Below are positions 35,782-43,984 of a stretch of 64,000 bases of DNA, in pieces (within the stretch, counting starts at the first letter, position 1; every line of letters begins with the position of its first letter). The position numbers and the translations under genes were made by a program. This DNA is from CAZAYP01 sp964489425 [NCBI: uncultured Verrucomicrobiota bacterium] (lineage in GTDB: Bacteria; Verrucomicrobiota; Kiritimatiellia; RZYC01). The notes under the pieces are model-generated. The model saw only the letters and a program-made list of their open reading frames with translations. It made no database searches and was not told the DNA's origin. The stretch is taken from positions 1 to 64,000 of the forward strand of contig CAZAYP010000020.1 of NCBI GenBank assembly GCA_964489425.1, in the 5' to 3' direction.

Positions 35782-36159
35782 TTAGCGGCCGGCGGGTTGC
35801 CCGGCGGTTTCGGCTTCCGGTTCCTGGCCCTTGTCCAGCACCTGGGTGACCGCGGAGCGCACCACCTCGACTTTGACATTGTCGCTGATCTTAATCAGCA
35901 TGGTTTTTTCCTTCACGTTGGTCACCACGCCGAGGACGCCACCGCCAAAAACAACGCGATCGCCGCTCTTGATGGCGCCTAACAGGTTTTGCCGTTCTTT
36001 GGCCCGCTTTTGCTGCGGCCGGATCATCATGAAATAGAAAATCCCGATCATGATGACAATCCAGCCCACCATGTAAAGGGGTGATTGCTGCCCTTCGCCC
36101 GGTCCGGCCCCACCCGCGGGGCCGCCGACCATGGCCAACCCCAACATCATTATATCCAT
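35782..36159 (-). CDS. yajC: preprotein translocase subunit YajC
   Basis: This 125-aa protein has start ATG 36159, with GGAAGGAG 10 nt upstream; ATG 36168 is only 1 nt from that site. It has a Gly-rich N-terminus, one membrane segment (MVGWIVIMIGIFYFMMI), the YajC hallmark RPQQKRAKERQNLL, and the cytosolic domain GDRVVFGGGVLGVVTNVKEK. It associates with SecDF and YidC during protein export. It is the first gene of yajC-secDF-recJ, transcribed away from the exported exonuclease-like gene. Confidence 0.92.
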   Translation of the reverse strand: MDIMMLGLAMVGGPAGGAGPGEGQQSPLYMVGWIVIMIGIFYFMMIRPQQKRAKERQNLLGAIKSGDRVVFGGGVLGVVTNVKEKTMLIKISDNVKVEVVRSAVTQVLDKGQEPEAETAGQPAGR

Positions 36160-36439
36160 AGAATACATGCTCCTTCCATCCCATGCGGTCCGAAAAACAA
36201 AACGCGGATACTATGCCGTGGCATCTAGGCTGACAAGCTGTTTTTTTGCTTGAACGGCGTTCTGGCTTGGATGCGCGCCGCCGCACAACCCAGATGGCGC
36301 TTTGTTCCGCGATCAATCCATGGGGAAACCAGGAACTCGAGAAAAGTTGTTGTGTTCATGGATATTTGTTTTAACTATGGTTTCAGGTGGACTGATTACA
36401 TGGTAGACATGGATCCGTTTTTTCGCGGATGGATGATGG

Positions 36440-37207
36440 ATGAAACATAATATGCAGGTAGCCGTTGGGACAGCGGCGCGCGGATGCGGCCGAAAATGGA
36501 TGGCGCCAGCCGCCAGCCTGGCTGTGATGGCCTGGGCCATGGCAACTGCCCAGGCGGAGTCTCCGGCCCGACTGCCGGTCAGCGCCATGACCAAGGAAGA
36601 AATTTCCGCGTTGCCGCTGGCCCGGTACCCGGGCGCCGTCACTATCCCGGCCACGGAAGCCGAGTTGCAGGCCGCAACGCGGCAGTTGCAGCAGGAATCC
36701 GTGCTTGGGTTTGATATGGAAGCTCGGCCGGCTTTTAAAAAAGGCGAGCTCTACCCGCCGGCCCTGCTGCAGTTGGCGGGCGCCGACCGGGTCTACCTGA
36801 TCCGTCTGAACCGCCTGGGATTGACCCCGGAACTCAGGGCGATCCTGGCCGATCCGGATATTCTCAAAGTCGGCGTCGGCGCCGCGGCCGACTGCAGCGC
36901 CCTGCAAGATCTGGCGGCGTTTGAACCGGCGGGGTTTGTCAACCTGGACGATCTGGCCAAAGAAATGGGCATCCGCCGGCCCAGCTTGCGCGGGCTGACC
37001 GCGGTGCTGCTCAAGTTCCGCATCAGCAAAAGCGCCCAGACCAGCAACTGGGAAGCCCCGGAGCTCACCCCGGGTCAAGTCAGCTATGCTGCCACCGACG
37101 CCTGGGTCGGGCGGGAAATTTACCGGCGCATGCAGGAGTTGGGATATGTGCCGGCTTCTTCCAAGGATAAGAAATCGGTCCCCAAACAAGGAGCATCCCA
37201 TGAGTAA
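36440..37207 (+). CDS. DEDDy 3'-5' exonuclease-domain protein with apparent signal peptide
   Basis: This 255-aa protein has an RNase D/WRN-type fold. FDMEARP holds the first DxE pair, VGVGAAADCSAL the second Asp, and SYAATDAW the YxxxD of the DEDDy class. The family normally begins near MTKEEISALPLARYPG, at residue 51 here. Ahead of it lies an extra stretch with basic residues and a hydrophobic core ending AWAMATAQAES, which looks like a cleavable signal peptide. Either the enzyme is exported, which is unusual, or the extension is not translated; the internal ATG lacks a Shine-Dalgarno sequence. It overlaps by 8 nt the next gene, also for an exported protein. Confidence 0.75.
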   Translation: MKHNMQVAVGTAARGCGRKWMAPAASLAVMAWAMATAQAESPARLPVSAMTKEEISALPLARYPGAVTIPATEAELQAATRQLQQESVLGFDMEARPAFKKGELYPPALLQLAGADRVYLIRLNRLGLTPELRAILADPDILKVGVGAAADCSALQDLAAFEPAGFVNLDDLAKEMGIRRPSLRGLTAVLLKFRISKSAQTSNWEAPELTPGQVSYAATDAWVGREIYRRMQELGYVPASSKDKKSVPKQGASHE

Positions 37208-38057
37208 GCACGGATTGGTCTGGTTGCTTGGCCTGCTGGCCGGCGCGCAAGTCGGATTGGCCGATGAGTTGGTCAACTTGTATTCCAACGCCCTGCAGGA
37301 CACCAAGATTGCGCGGCCGGAAGAGATCTGTGGTGACCTCACGGCCGTGGCCCTTTACAACACGAACCTTGCCTGGCGCGTGGGGCCCGATGGCACGTCG
37401 CGCCAGGTCCGTGTGGTCTCGTTCATGACCGCGGCCACGGCCAACAACTACTATTCCGTGGGCCACCATGAGCTGACCGGCGGCGAGCCGTGGATCACGC
37501 TGTATCCGGAGCTCCGCGACTTCAACGCCCGCAGCGGGCTGAGCAACTCCAATCTGCTGATGCGCATGAACCAGGTGCTGGGCCTGCCGCCGACCGCGGT
37601 GAACGATACGGTCGTGGAATTCTACATTGATCCCGTTTTCCTGGTGCGGCCAGCCCCGGACCCGGAAATCAATGACGCCTCCGCCGGGCTGGTGTTGTAT
37701 ACCAACTCGCCGTACCTGACGCCCAACGCCAACCTCAGCACCAATTATGTGACCTGGTTTAACGCCATGTACGATTCGCGGAACTACGATTACTTCTCCA
37801 CGGTGCAGCCGCCTTACACCAACATCCAGGCATGGCCCTGTTCGCGGCTGGGCTATACCTACGACTGGGCGGCGTCTTGCACCAGCCACGTCGGGCTCGC
37901 GGAATACGCCATTCCCGTGCGCGGCCTGTTTTTCAAGCAGGGATACACCAGCGTGCCCATCGACGTGGTCACCATCACCAACGCCATCTACTACAAGAGC
38001 CCCAGCGCGCGGCGCGCAAATCCCGGCATCCCGCTGCTGCTCCTGCTGGGCCTGTAG
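37200..38057 (+). CDS. exported protein of unknown function
   Basis: This 285-aa protein starts at ATG 37200 with AAGGAG 7 nt upstream, inside the end of the exonuclease-like gene. A signal peptide (LVWLLGLLAGAQVGLA) is followed by a mature part rich in Asn, Tyr and Thr (NNYYSVGHHELTGGEPWITL, YLTPNANLSTNYVTWFNAMY), in the style of the exported block at 8593-23523. It ends with a very hydrophobic tail (IPLLLLLGL), which might be a membrane or sorting signal. No domain recognised. Confidence 0.65.
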   Translation: MSKHGLVWLLGLLAGAQVGLADELVNLYSNALQDTKIARPEEICGDLTAVALYNTNLAWRVGPDGTSRQVRVVSFMTAATANNYYSVGHHELTGGEPWITLYPELRDFNARSGLSNSNLLMRMNQVLGLPPTAVNDTVVEFYIDPVFLVRPAPDPEINDASAGLVLYTNSPYLTPNANLSTNYVTWFNAMYDSRNYDYFSTVQPPYTNIQAWPCSRLGYTYDWAASCTSHVGLAEYAIPVRGLFFKQGYTSVPIDVVTITNAIYYKSPSARRANPGIPLLLLLGL

Positions 38058-38072
38058 GCGGGCGGCGGCGGT

Positions 38073-38603
38073 TCAGGCGCCGGGCGTGGGCGGGTCGGAC
38101 AGGTAAAAGCGCCACTGGCAAAACAGGTCGGGCGGATGCGCATCCGGCGGCGCGAACCGGCACTCCACGCGGATCCGTGGGTCCACGACGCGCGCGATGC
38201 TCTCAAACTCGGCGCGGTGCATGGCCTGGCACACGTACTCGCCCAGCCCGCGCTGCAGCCGCGCCTCCTGGCTGGGGCAGTGGGGCACGGACAGGATCAC
38301 CTCGTGCTCCCGCTCTTCGATTTGGTACCCGACCATCATGCTCCAGGGGAACAGGCGCAGGGTTTGGACAAACCCCTTGAGGCCGGTTTCCGTGATTTGA
38401 TAGCGCTTGCGCAGCTCGCGCGCGCCCAGCCCGGACACGCGGCCCCAGACCTGTTCGTTGAGCGCTTCGGCCACCGGTTGGCCCAACCGTTCCGTGGCGT
38501 AGATGAACCAGAACGCATCCACCACCCGGTAATGCCACAGGAGAAACTCGATGTATCCCCGCAGTTGGGCGGCATCCATGTTGTCCAACGGTTCCAGGTG
38601 CAT
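38073..38603 (-). CDS. DUF6125-like protein
   Basis: This 176-aa cytosolic protein carries [20 protein letters not shown] near its N-terminus and [20 protein letters not shown]. These blocks are typical of uncharacterised DUF6125-type proteins, mostly of anaerobes. A basic beta-rich C-terminal half contains CP in [15 protein letters not shown] and further Cys (Cys at YVCQAM, VECRF, LFCQW), which could bind a metal or cofactor. Function unknown. It is convergent with the exported protein gene and divergent from the NifU-like gene. Confidence 0.6.
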   Translation of the reverse strand: MHLEPLDNMDAAQLRGYIEFLLWHYRVVDAFWFIYATERLGQPVAEALNEQVWGRVSGLGARELRKRYQITETGLKGFVQTLRLFPWSMMVGYQIEEREHEVILSVPHCPSQEARLQRGLGEYVCQAMHRAEFESIARVVDPRIRVECRFAPPDAHPPDLFCQWRFYLSDPPTPGA

Positions 38604-38753
38604 TGCACAATTTCCTGTCGGTTGCCCATTCGCCAGGCGACTGCCGCCGGCCGATGATTGACTTGAAAACGTGTGAGAATCTACGCTGGCGCGCTGAGCA
38701 TCGTCAAGCCGTGCGCCAAGAGATCCGCGCGGTTGCTGGATGCCCGCATTTGC

Positions 38754-38783
38754 TTGCGTTGCCGGCGCGGGATGACCTATAGT
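38754..38783 (+). promoter_or_regulatory. promoter candidate of the NifU-like gene
   Basis: TTGCGT (38754-38759) and TATAGT (38778-38783) are 18 bp apart, 45 nt upstream of the ATG at 38828, which has AAGGAG. The -10 matches 5 of 6 consensus bases; the -35 is weaker. Confidence 0.4.
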
Positions 38784-38827
38784 GCGCGCGCTGGATAATA
38801 AGTGAGTTCCATTGGAAGGAGACGACC

Positions 38828-39112
38828 ATGACGGAAACCAACAGCGCCCAAGCCGGCTTGCCGGACGCCGACCTGGCGGTCAAGGTGACAGAGTTGTTTG
38901 ATCAGATGATCAACCCCATGCTGGCAAGCCACGGCGGCTTCGTCAACCTGGTAAAGGTCGAAAACGGCAACGTGTACGTCGAACTGGGCGGCGGGTGCCG
39001 CGGCTGTTCCGGCGCGCGCATGACGCTCAAGATGGGCGTGGAAAAAGCCTTGCGGGAAAAGATCCCCGGCATGACCGGCCAGGTGATCGACGCCACCGAC
39101 CACGGTTGCTAA
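38828..39112 (+). CDS. NifU C-terminal (Nfu) domain Fe-S scaffold
   Basis: This 94-aa protein is a stand-alone NifU-C domain: [20 protein letters not shown], then [20 protein letters not shown] with the CxxC pair that holds a transient 4Fe-4S cluster between two subunits. The role is to carry clusters to target proteins in the cytosol. It could serve the aldo/keto reductase and other Fe-S proteins. It leads a short plus-strand run ending with the amidohydrolase gene. Confidence 0.88.
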   Translation: MTETNSAQAGLPDADLAVKVTELFDQMINPMLASHGGFVNLVKVENGNVYVELGGGCRGCSGARMTLKMGVEKALREKIPGMTGQVIDATDHGC

Positions 39113-39145
39113 CGCCGCGGCCACACGGGCGGACACGGAGAGCCT

Positions 39146-39739
39146 ATGAACCTGGTTTGGATCATCCTGATGTTGCTGGGCGGGCTGATCGCCCTGGTGG
39201 GCGGGATCCTGTTCCTGGTGGCTGCGTTCCGGGAAAGCATCCTCTGGGGCTTGGCCGTGCTGTTCATCCCGTTCGCGGGGCTGGTCTTCCTGATTGCTCA
39301 CTGGCAGGACGCGAAGAAACCGTTCCTGCTGCAGTTGCTGGGATCCCTGATTTATTCGGTAGCCTTTTTCATGATGCTGCCCAAGGATGCGCTCAAGGCC
39401 GGGCCCATGGACCCAGGCCGCTTTCTGGCCCTGGTCAAGAGTTCCGCCGGCGCCCCGGCCAAAGCCAAACCGGCCCCGGCCCGGGTTGAGCAGCCAACCC
39501 CCAAACCGGCCATGACTCCCGTCACCGCCACGGTCACGAATGCGCCCGCCAGCACCAATGCGCCGGCGCCGACCGCGACGCCGGCCGGAGTCATCGGCAT
39601 GAAGCTGTCCGACCTTCGCGCCCGCCTGGGACCGCCGCAAGGCGTCATGCGATCCGGCAGCGGCACCGTGTACCTCTATCCTGACCGGGAGTTGTTTTCC
39701 AAGGACGGCGAGCGCGTTACCAGCGAAAAAATGAGATAA
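39146..39739 (+). CDS. membrane protein with Pro/Ala/Thr linker
   Basis: This 197-aa protein has three N-terminal membrane segments (LVWIILMLLGGLIALVGGI; LAVLFIPFAGLVFLIAHW; LIYSVAFFMMLP), a low-complexity linker (residues 105-150, with TNAPASTNAPAPTATPAG), and a C-terminal patch GMKLSDLRARLGPPQGVMRS. That patch resembles the first helix and turn of SmpA/OmlA-type beta-barrel assembly lipoproteins. Unknown function. GGAG lies just before the start, and the gene is 3 nt from the amidohydrolase gene. Confidence 0.6.
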   Translation: MNLVWIILMLLGGLIALVGGILFLVAAFRESILWGLAVLFIPFAGLVFLIAHWQDAKKPFLLQLLGSLIYSVAFFMMLPKDALKAGPMDPGRFLALVKSSAGAPAKAKPAPARVEQPTPKPAMTPVTATVTNAPASTNAPAPTATPAGVIGMKLSDLRARLGPPQGVMRSGSGTVYLYPDRELFSKDGERVTSEKMR

Positions 39740-39742
39740 TCC

Positions 39743-41239
39743 ATGAAAAAAGCGAGCCCAAGCAAGGTCAACTTCATCCGCGCCCGGTACCTGCTGCCGA
39801 TGCAGGATGGCCGGCGGATCGCGGATGGCTATGTCCTGTATGCCGGCGAGACCATCCTCGAAGCGGGCCCGTTCACCAAGGCCAAGGCGCGCCAGCTGGC
39901 CGCGAAGTACGGCCGGCAACTGGACGTGCTGGCCGGGCCGGCCCGCGAAAACCTGGACGCGGATCCCCAGACGCGGAAGTTCTACCAGCACAACGCAGTG
40001 CTGCTGCCCGGGTTTGTCAAGGCGCACGGCCACGACCACGAGAGTCCGCTGATCGGCCTGGTCAAGGACGAGCCGCTCACGGTCTGGCTGGACGGGGCGG
40101 TGAACCTGTTCACCAAGTTCATCACCGAGCATTACAAGCAGCTGACCGCGCGTTACGGGTGCACTCCCAACTACCTGACCTATGCCAAGGCCCGGCTGGA
40201 CGATATTTATTACGGCATCACCGCCACCATGGTGCACCACTGCAACTACAACAAGTACCACGTCGAAGACATCGTCGCCGCCAACGAGGCGACCGGCACC
40301 AAGATGATTGTTGCCGTGGGCAGCCAGGACCGCAACTATTACGAGAAGATCCTGGACAAGCCCGCGTCGGTCGCGGTGCGGCGGCTGGACGAGTATTACG
40401 AAAAGTTCAAGCACCTGCGCAAAGTCCGCATTATCCCCGGGCCGGACCAGGACTTTTCCAACGGGCCCGAGTTGCTGAAGGCGCTGAAGCAGTGGGCCAA
40501 TGATCACGGCACCCTGATCCATTGCCACAGCTCGGAGGAGTACAACACCACCGAGTGGTTCAAGAAAGAATACGGCAGCACGCCGGTGGAATATTTCGAC
40601 AGCATCGGGTTTTTAGACGCGAACACCGTGCTGGCGCACCAGGTGCAGACCACCCCGCACGACCTGGAGATCCTGGCGCGCACCAAGACGAAAATCGTCC
40701 ACAACCCGCTGGCCAACACGATCCTCGGGTCCGGCATGCCGCCGATCATGGAGATGATTGCGCGCGGCATCGAGGTGGCCATTTCCACGGATGGCTCCGG
40801 CTCCGCGGACAACCAGAACATTCTCGGCGCCGCGCGCCTGGCCAGCCAGTACCAGAAAGCGCTGCACAAGAATCCCAAGAATCTCCCGGCCGCAGACGTG
40901 CTGGACCGCATCACGCGGGTGCCGGCGCGCATGCTGGGCATGAATGCCGGGACGCTGGAACCGGGCAAGGATGCGGATATCGTGCTCCTGGACCTGGGCC
41001 GGCCCAACCTGATTCCCACCCGCCTCGACACCGTGGTGGAGAACCTGATCTGGGCCGCGGACGGCAGCGAGGTCAAGTACGTGATCGCCAACGGCCGGAT
41101 GCTGCTGGACAACAAGCGCTTCACGCTGCCGGGCATCGACAGCGGCGACATCCTCGACAAGATGGGCGACCTGGCGCGGCGCTTTGATGCGTTCCGCAAG
41201 AAGGCCGGCCAACTGCGCGGCACCGGCGCGCATCGCTGA
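39743..41239 (+). CDS. metal-dependent amidohydrolase (chlorohydrolase/deaminase type)
   Basis: This 498-aa protein is of the amidohydrolase superfamily. The N-terminal sandwich has a ligand pair in FVKAHGHDHESP, later His in LIHCHSSEEYN and VLAHQVQT, and the catalytic Asp in VAISTDGSGSADNQNI. The C-terminal part has the usual MLGMNAGTLEPGKDADIVLLDL ending. TrzA/AtzA, guanine deaminase and S-adenosylhomocysteine deaminases share this plan, but the usual HTHxxM is here HGHDHE. An insertion of about 35 aa lies near residue 60. The likely reaction is hydrolytic deamination of a heterocycle; the substrate cannot be told. Confidence 0.8.
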   Translation: MKKASPSKVNFIRARYLLPMQDGRRIADGYVLYAGETILEAGPFTKAKARQLAAKYGRQLDVLAGPARENLDADPQTRKFYQHNAVLLPGFVKAHGHDHESPLIGLVKDEPLTVWLDGAVNLFTKFITEHYKQLTARYGCTPNYLTYAKARLDDIYYGITATMVHHCNYNKYHVEDIVAANEATGTKMIVAVGSQDRNYYEKILDKPASVAVRRLDEYYEKFKHLRKVRIIPGPDQDFSNGPELLKALKQWANDHGTLIHCHSSEEYNTTEWFKKEYGSTPVEYFDSIGFLDANTVLAHQVQTTPHDLEILARTKTKIVHNPLANTILGSGMPPIMEMIARGIEVAISTDGSGSADNQNILGAARLASQYQKALHKNPKNLPAADVLDRITRVPARMLGMNAGTLEPGKDADIVLLDLGRPNLIPTRLDTVVENLIWAADGSEVKYVIANGRMLLDNKRFTLPGIDSGDILDKMGDLARRFDAFRKKAGQLRGTGAHR

Positions 41240-41280
41240 TCCCGGAATGGGGCTGACGCTGCCCGTGGCGCGGGGGGGGA

Positions 41281-43077
41281 TTAGTTGTTTTGTTCGATAA
41301 ATTGGCGCAGGCGCTGCTTGGCGTCCGTGAACCCGGGCACGCGCTGGTATTCCTGGTAGCCGTCATTCACTTCCGGCCAATGCACGGCTGAAGATCCCCG
41401 CAGCGGGCGCGGTGGCGGCCGCGCTCCGTGCAGGAAGGCCTCGGTAGGCCGCGCCAGGTGCAGAAAGATCGCGCATAGCAGGGCATAACCCAGCAGCATC
41501 GCGGCGGGCATGGCGCGCGCAACCATGGCCTCGCACATCGCCCCGGCCGTGCGGCAGCTGCTCGCGCAGAAGCCGGCGGCCAACACGGATGTTGCCAGGA
41601 GCGCGGCCAGCGTAACGAGCGGCCTCATCGCCGGGGCCAGGTGGGCCTTGACGTAAACGAGGGCCGGTCCCAGGAGCCACCATAATGCCAGCGTGAGCAG
41701 GCCCGCGGCGGCGATCCGCCATGGATCCGCCGGTCGGTCCCCGCGCCAGGCGGTGACCGCCGCCACCATCGTGGCCGCGGCCAGGGCCAGGCTGGCGGTG
41801 GGATGGGACCACAGGTGCTTCTGTGCCGCCAGCAGCGCGTGCCACGTGACAACATTGGAGTCGCCCAGCCACATGAGGCCTAAGGACCAGCCACAACACA
41901 GGGCGACCAGGGCAACATAGCCCCATGCCGCATGCCGGTCCGGGGGGCCGCGGACTAGATCATGGGCCATGACCAGGGGCAGGATCACCCCCCACACGCT
42001 GAGGCCGCGCATGCCGAAGGTGCCCAGACCCAGCCACCAGCAGTACCAGGCCGCCTGAACATAGAAATGCACGGCCATGACTGCGGCCAGCGCGATGAAC
42101 AACCAGCGTTCCGCGCGGCCGGGCGCCAGCAGGATGCGCCGCGCGAGCGCCACAAAGCCCAGGGCGTACAAAGGATGGTAGACCAGCAGCCCGTGCCACG
42201 GGTGCAGCAGCACGGCCAGCAGTTGCGGGTGGCAGAAATCAATGCTGCGGAACACCCCGTTGCCAAAAACCAGCGGGCTGGCCCACCAGGAGCCGGTCAT
42301 CCAGCGGTTGACCAGCAGCAATTGCACCGCGGCGGCGGCGGCGATGGCCGCGCTGCCTGCCGCCGGCCACAGCCATGGGCGCCACCCGCGCGCGCCAGCG
42401 TGGCAGTAGAACTGGCGGCAGGCCACGGCCATGCCCAACAGCGCGTAGCCCGCCAACTGGGTCCGGATCAGGACCAGCGTCGCGGCCAGCACCGCGGCGG
42501 CGAGCACGTCCCAGGTGCACCATGCGCGTGGCTTGAGCAACCACCACGCCAGCACGGCCAGGATCGCATGGGCGAGAATCTCCGAGCCATCGGCGCGCGA
42601 GTAGAAGCCCAGGTGCGTGCCGAGGAACGCCACGGCCAGCCAAAACAGGATCATGGCCGGGTGGCCCGGTACCACGCGGCGCAAGGTCGCCGCCATGGCC
42701 CACCACAGGCTCAGGGCCGCCAGCCATCCGGCAGCCAGCGAGTCGCCCAGGATTCGCGCCATGGCCAGGGAAACGCCGTCCAGCGCGCGGAACACGAGCG
42801 CCGGCACAGCATAGAAGAGGCCGGGGCCATGCTGCCATTGGGACAGGGGCACGCCCATGGGGGAGGCTAAATCGCCGCGCAGCCAGAATATGTCGCCCGT
42901 GGCCATGGCCCACGCCCAATCCAGGTAACGCAGGTAGTCCGGCCCGCCGCGCGCGCCGGGCAGCAGCAGCAGGGCGCAGGCCAGCCAGAACAAGCTGCGC
43001 CAGGCTTGGCCGCGGGCGTTGATGGGAAAAATGATTTTCATGGGCCGCGGAGCATCCTGCCTCTTAGCGTTGGCCAA
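41281..43077 (-). CDS. polytopic membrane protein, GT39-like
   Basis: This 598-aa protein has about 13 hydrophobic segments and begins with a cytosolic end. The start may be TTG 43077 (overlaps the upstream gene by 14 nt) or ATG 43041. It has the layout of lipid-carrier-dependent glycosyltransferases (GT-C): a first periplasmic loop with acidic residues (LRYLDWAWAMATGDIFWLRG) and a helix bundle with HPWHGLLVYHPLY. Catalytic motifs are not definite. The soluble tail (about 60 aa, WPEVNDGYQEYQRVPG) has no homology I recognise. Last gene of a seven-gene operon. Confidence 0.6.
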   Translation of the reverse strand: MANAKRQDAPRPMKIIFPINARGQAWRSLFWLACALLLLPGARGGPDYLRYLDWAWAMATGDIFWLRGDLASPMGVPLSQWQHGPGLFYAVPALVFRALDGVSLAMARILGDSLAAGWLAALSLWWAMAATLRRVVPGHPAMILFWLAVAFLGTHLGFYSRADGSEILAHAILAVLAWWLLKPRAWCTWDVLAAAVLAATLVLIRTQLAGYALLGMAVACRQFYCHAGARGWRPWLWPAAGSAAIAAAAAVQLLLVNRWMTGSWWASPLVFGNGVFRSIDFCHPQLLAVLLHPWHGLLVYHPLYALGFVALARRILLAPGRAERWLFIALAAVMAVHFYVQAAWYCWWLGLGTFGMRGLSVWGVILPLVMAHDLVRGPPDRHAAWGYVALVALCCGWSLGLMWLGDSNVVTWHALLAAQKHLWSHPTASLALAAATMVAAVTAWRGDRPADPWRIAAAGLLTLALWWLLGPALVYVKAHLAPAMRPLVTLAALLATSVLAAGFCASSCRTAGAMCEAMVARAMPAAMLLGYALLCAIFLHLARPTEAFLHGARPPPRPLRGSSAVHWPEVNDGYQEYQRVPGFTDAKQRLRQFIEQNN

Positions 43078-43984
43078 TATACAGGCCCCTTACCACGAAT
43101 CGGCTGCCACGGCTGTACAATGCGCCGCCGCCGTGCGCCAGGCGGATCTCCGCCAGGCCGGCCGGCACGTCCAACGGGCACACCATGGCGCTGCGGGCTT
43201 TCGCATGCAGGCGGAACTGGGCCACCTTGTGGCCGTCCAGCGACACGACCATGAGCGGCGCCCCGCGGATGGCGTTGGCCTTGATATACACCGTCATCGG
43301 CCCGGCTTCTTCAAAATGGACGATGTCGGCGATAAAGCCATTTTCGTTAATTTCCACGCCGTTGGTGCCCGGGTAGGCGTGCATCAGCTGCGCCATGCGC
43401 TCGGGCGCCACGTCCGCGGGTGCACGCCAGCGGTAATACGCCGCGGCGTCCGGCGGCAGCGCACCGAGGTGCAGTTCGCGGAGGTCCAGGTTGCAATCCT
43501 CGGGGAACTCGAAGGCGTCGTTGATGAACCCCAGCCCGATCATGTTGCGTCCGGCATGGGTGGGCAACATAACCCGGAACAGACCCCATTGGTCGGCGGC
43601 GATGTTCACGGCCGCCACCAGGCGGTAATCCAGTTGCACGGTGAGGCATGGGTACGCATGGCGCAAGGGGAGCCCACGGGCGATGATGTACAGCGGCAGC
43701 GGGCCGCCCGCCGGCAGCGTGTATTCGTAGCCCCAGCGGGTGTTGGCAAACAGGCGCAGGCCGCCGTCGATCTCCTGGGCCACGGCGTTGCGCGGCAGGG
43801 CGCCTTTCAGTTCCGCGCCGGCCAGCACGGCGGGAATTTCCTGGTTGGGCCGCGTGGTGACCGGGAAGAGCTGCTCCTGGCCGAGGAATGCCACGGCCAG
43901 GAGGGCCACGGCCATGACCCCGAGCACGCCCCAAACCACGAGGCGATAGCCCTTGATGCGCGCGCGGCGGTCGCTAATCCGCAT
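43064..43984 (-). CDS. membrane-anchored protein with two CBM-like domains
   Basis: This 306-aa protein starts at ATG 43984 with GGGAG 7 nt upstream. One N-terminal membrane helix (LVVWGVLGVMAVALLAVAFL) anchors a periplasmic part with two related beta-sandwich modules. The first has YPCLTVQLDYRLVAAVNI with GLGFINDAFEFPEDCNLDLR. The second has APLMVVSLDGHKVAQFRLHA with GLAEIRLAH. This order (P-x-L-x-V-x-LDG, aromatic turn, F-x-ND) resembles calcium-dependent carbohydrate-binding modules of the CBM36/60 type, found in many envelope proteins. It overlaps the YfhO-like gene by 11 nt. The role is presumably to hold glycan at the membrane. Confidence 0.6.
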   Translation of the reverse strand: MRISDRRARIKGYRLVVWGVLGVMAVALLAVAFLGQEQLFPVTTRPNQEIPAVLAGAELKGALPRNAVAQEIDGGLRLFANTRWGYEYTLPAGGPLPLYIIARGLPLRHAYPCLTVQLDYRLVAAVNIAADQWGLFRVMLPTHAGRNMIGLGFINDAFEFPEDCNLDLRELHLGALPPDAAAYYRWRAPADVAPERMAQLMHAYPGTNGVEINENGFIADIVHFEEAGPMTVYIKANAIRGAPLMVVSLDGHKVAQFRLHAKARSAMVCPLDVPAGLAEIRLAHGGGALYSRGSRFVVRGLYIGQR

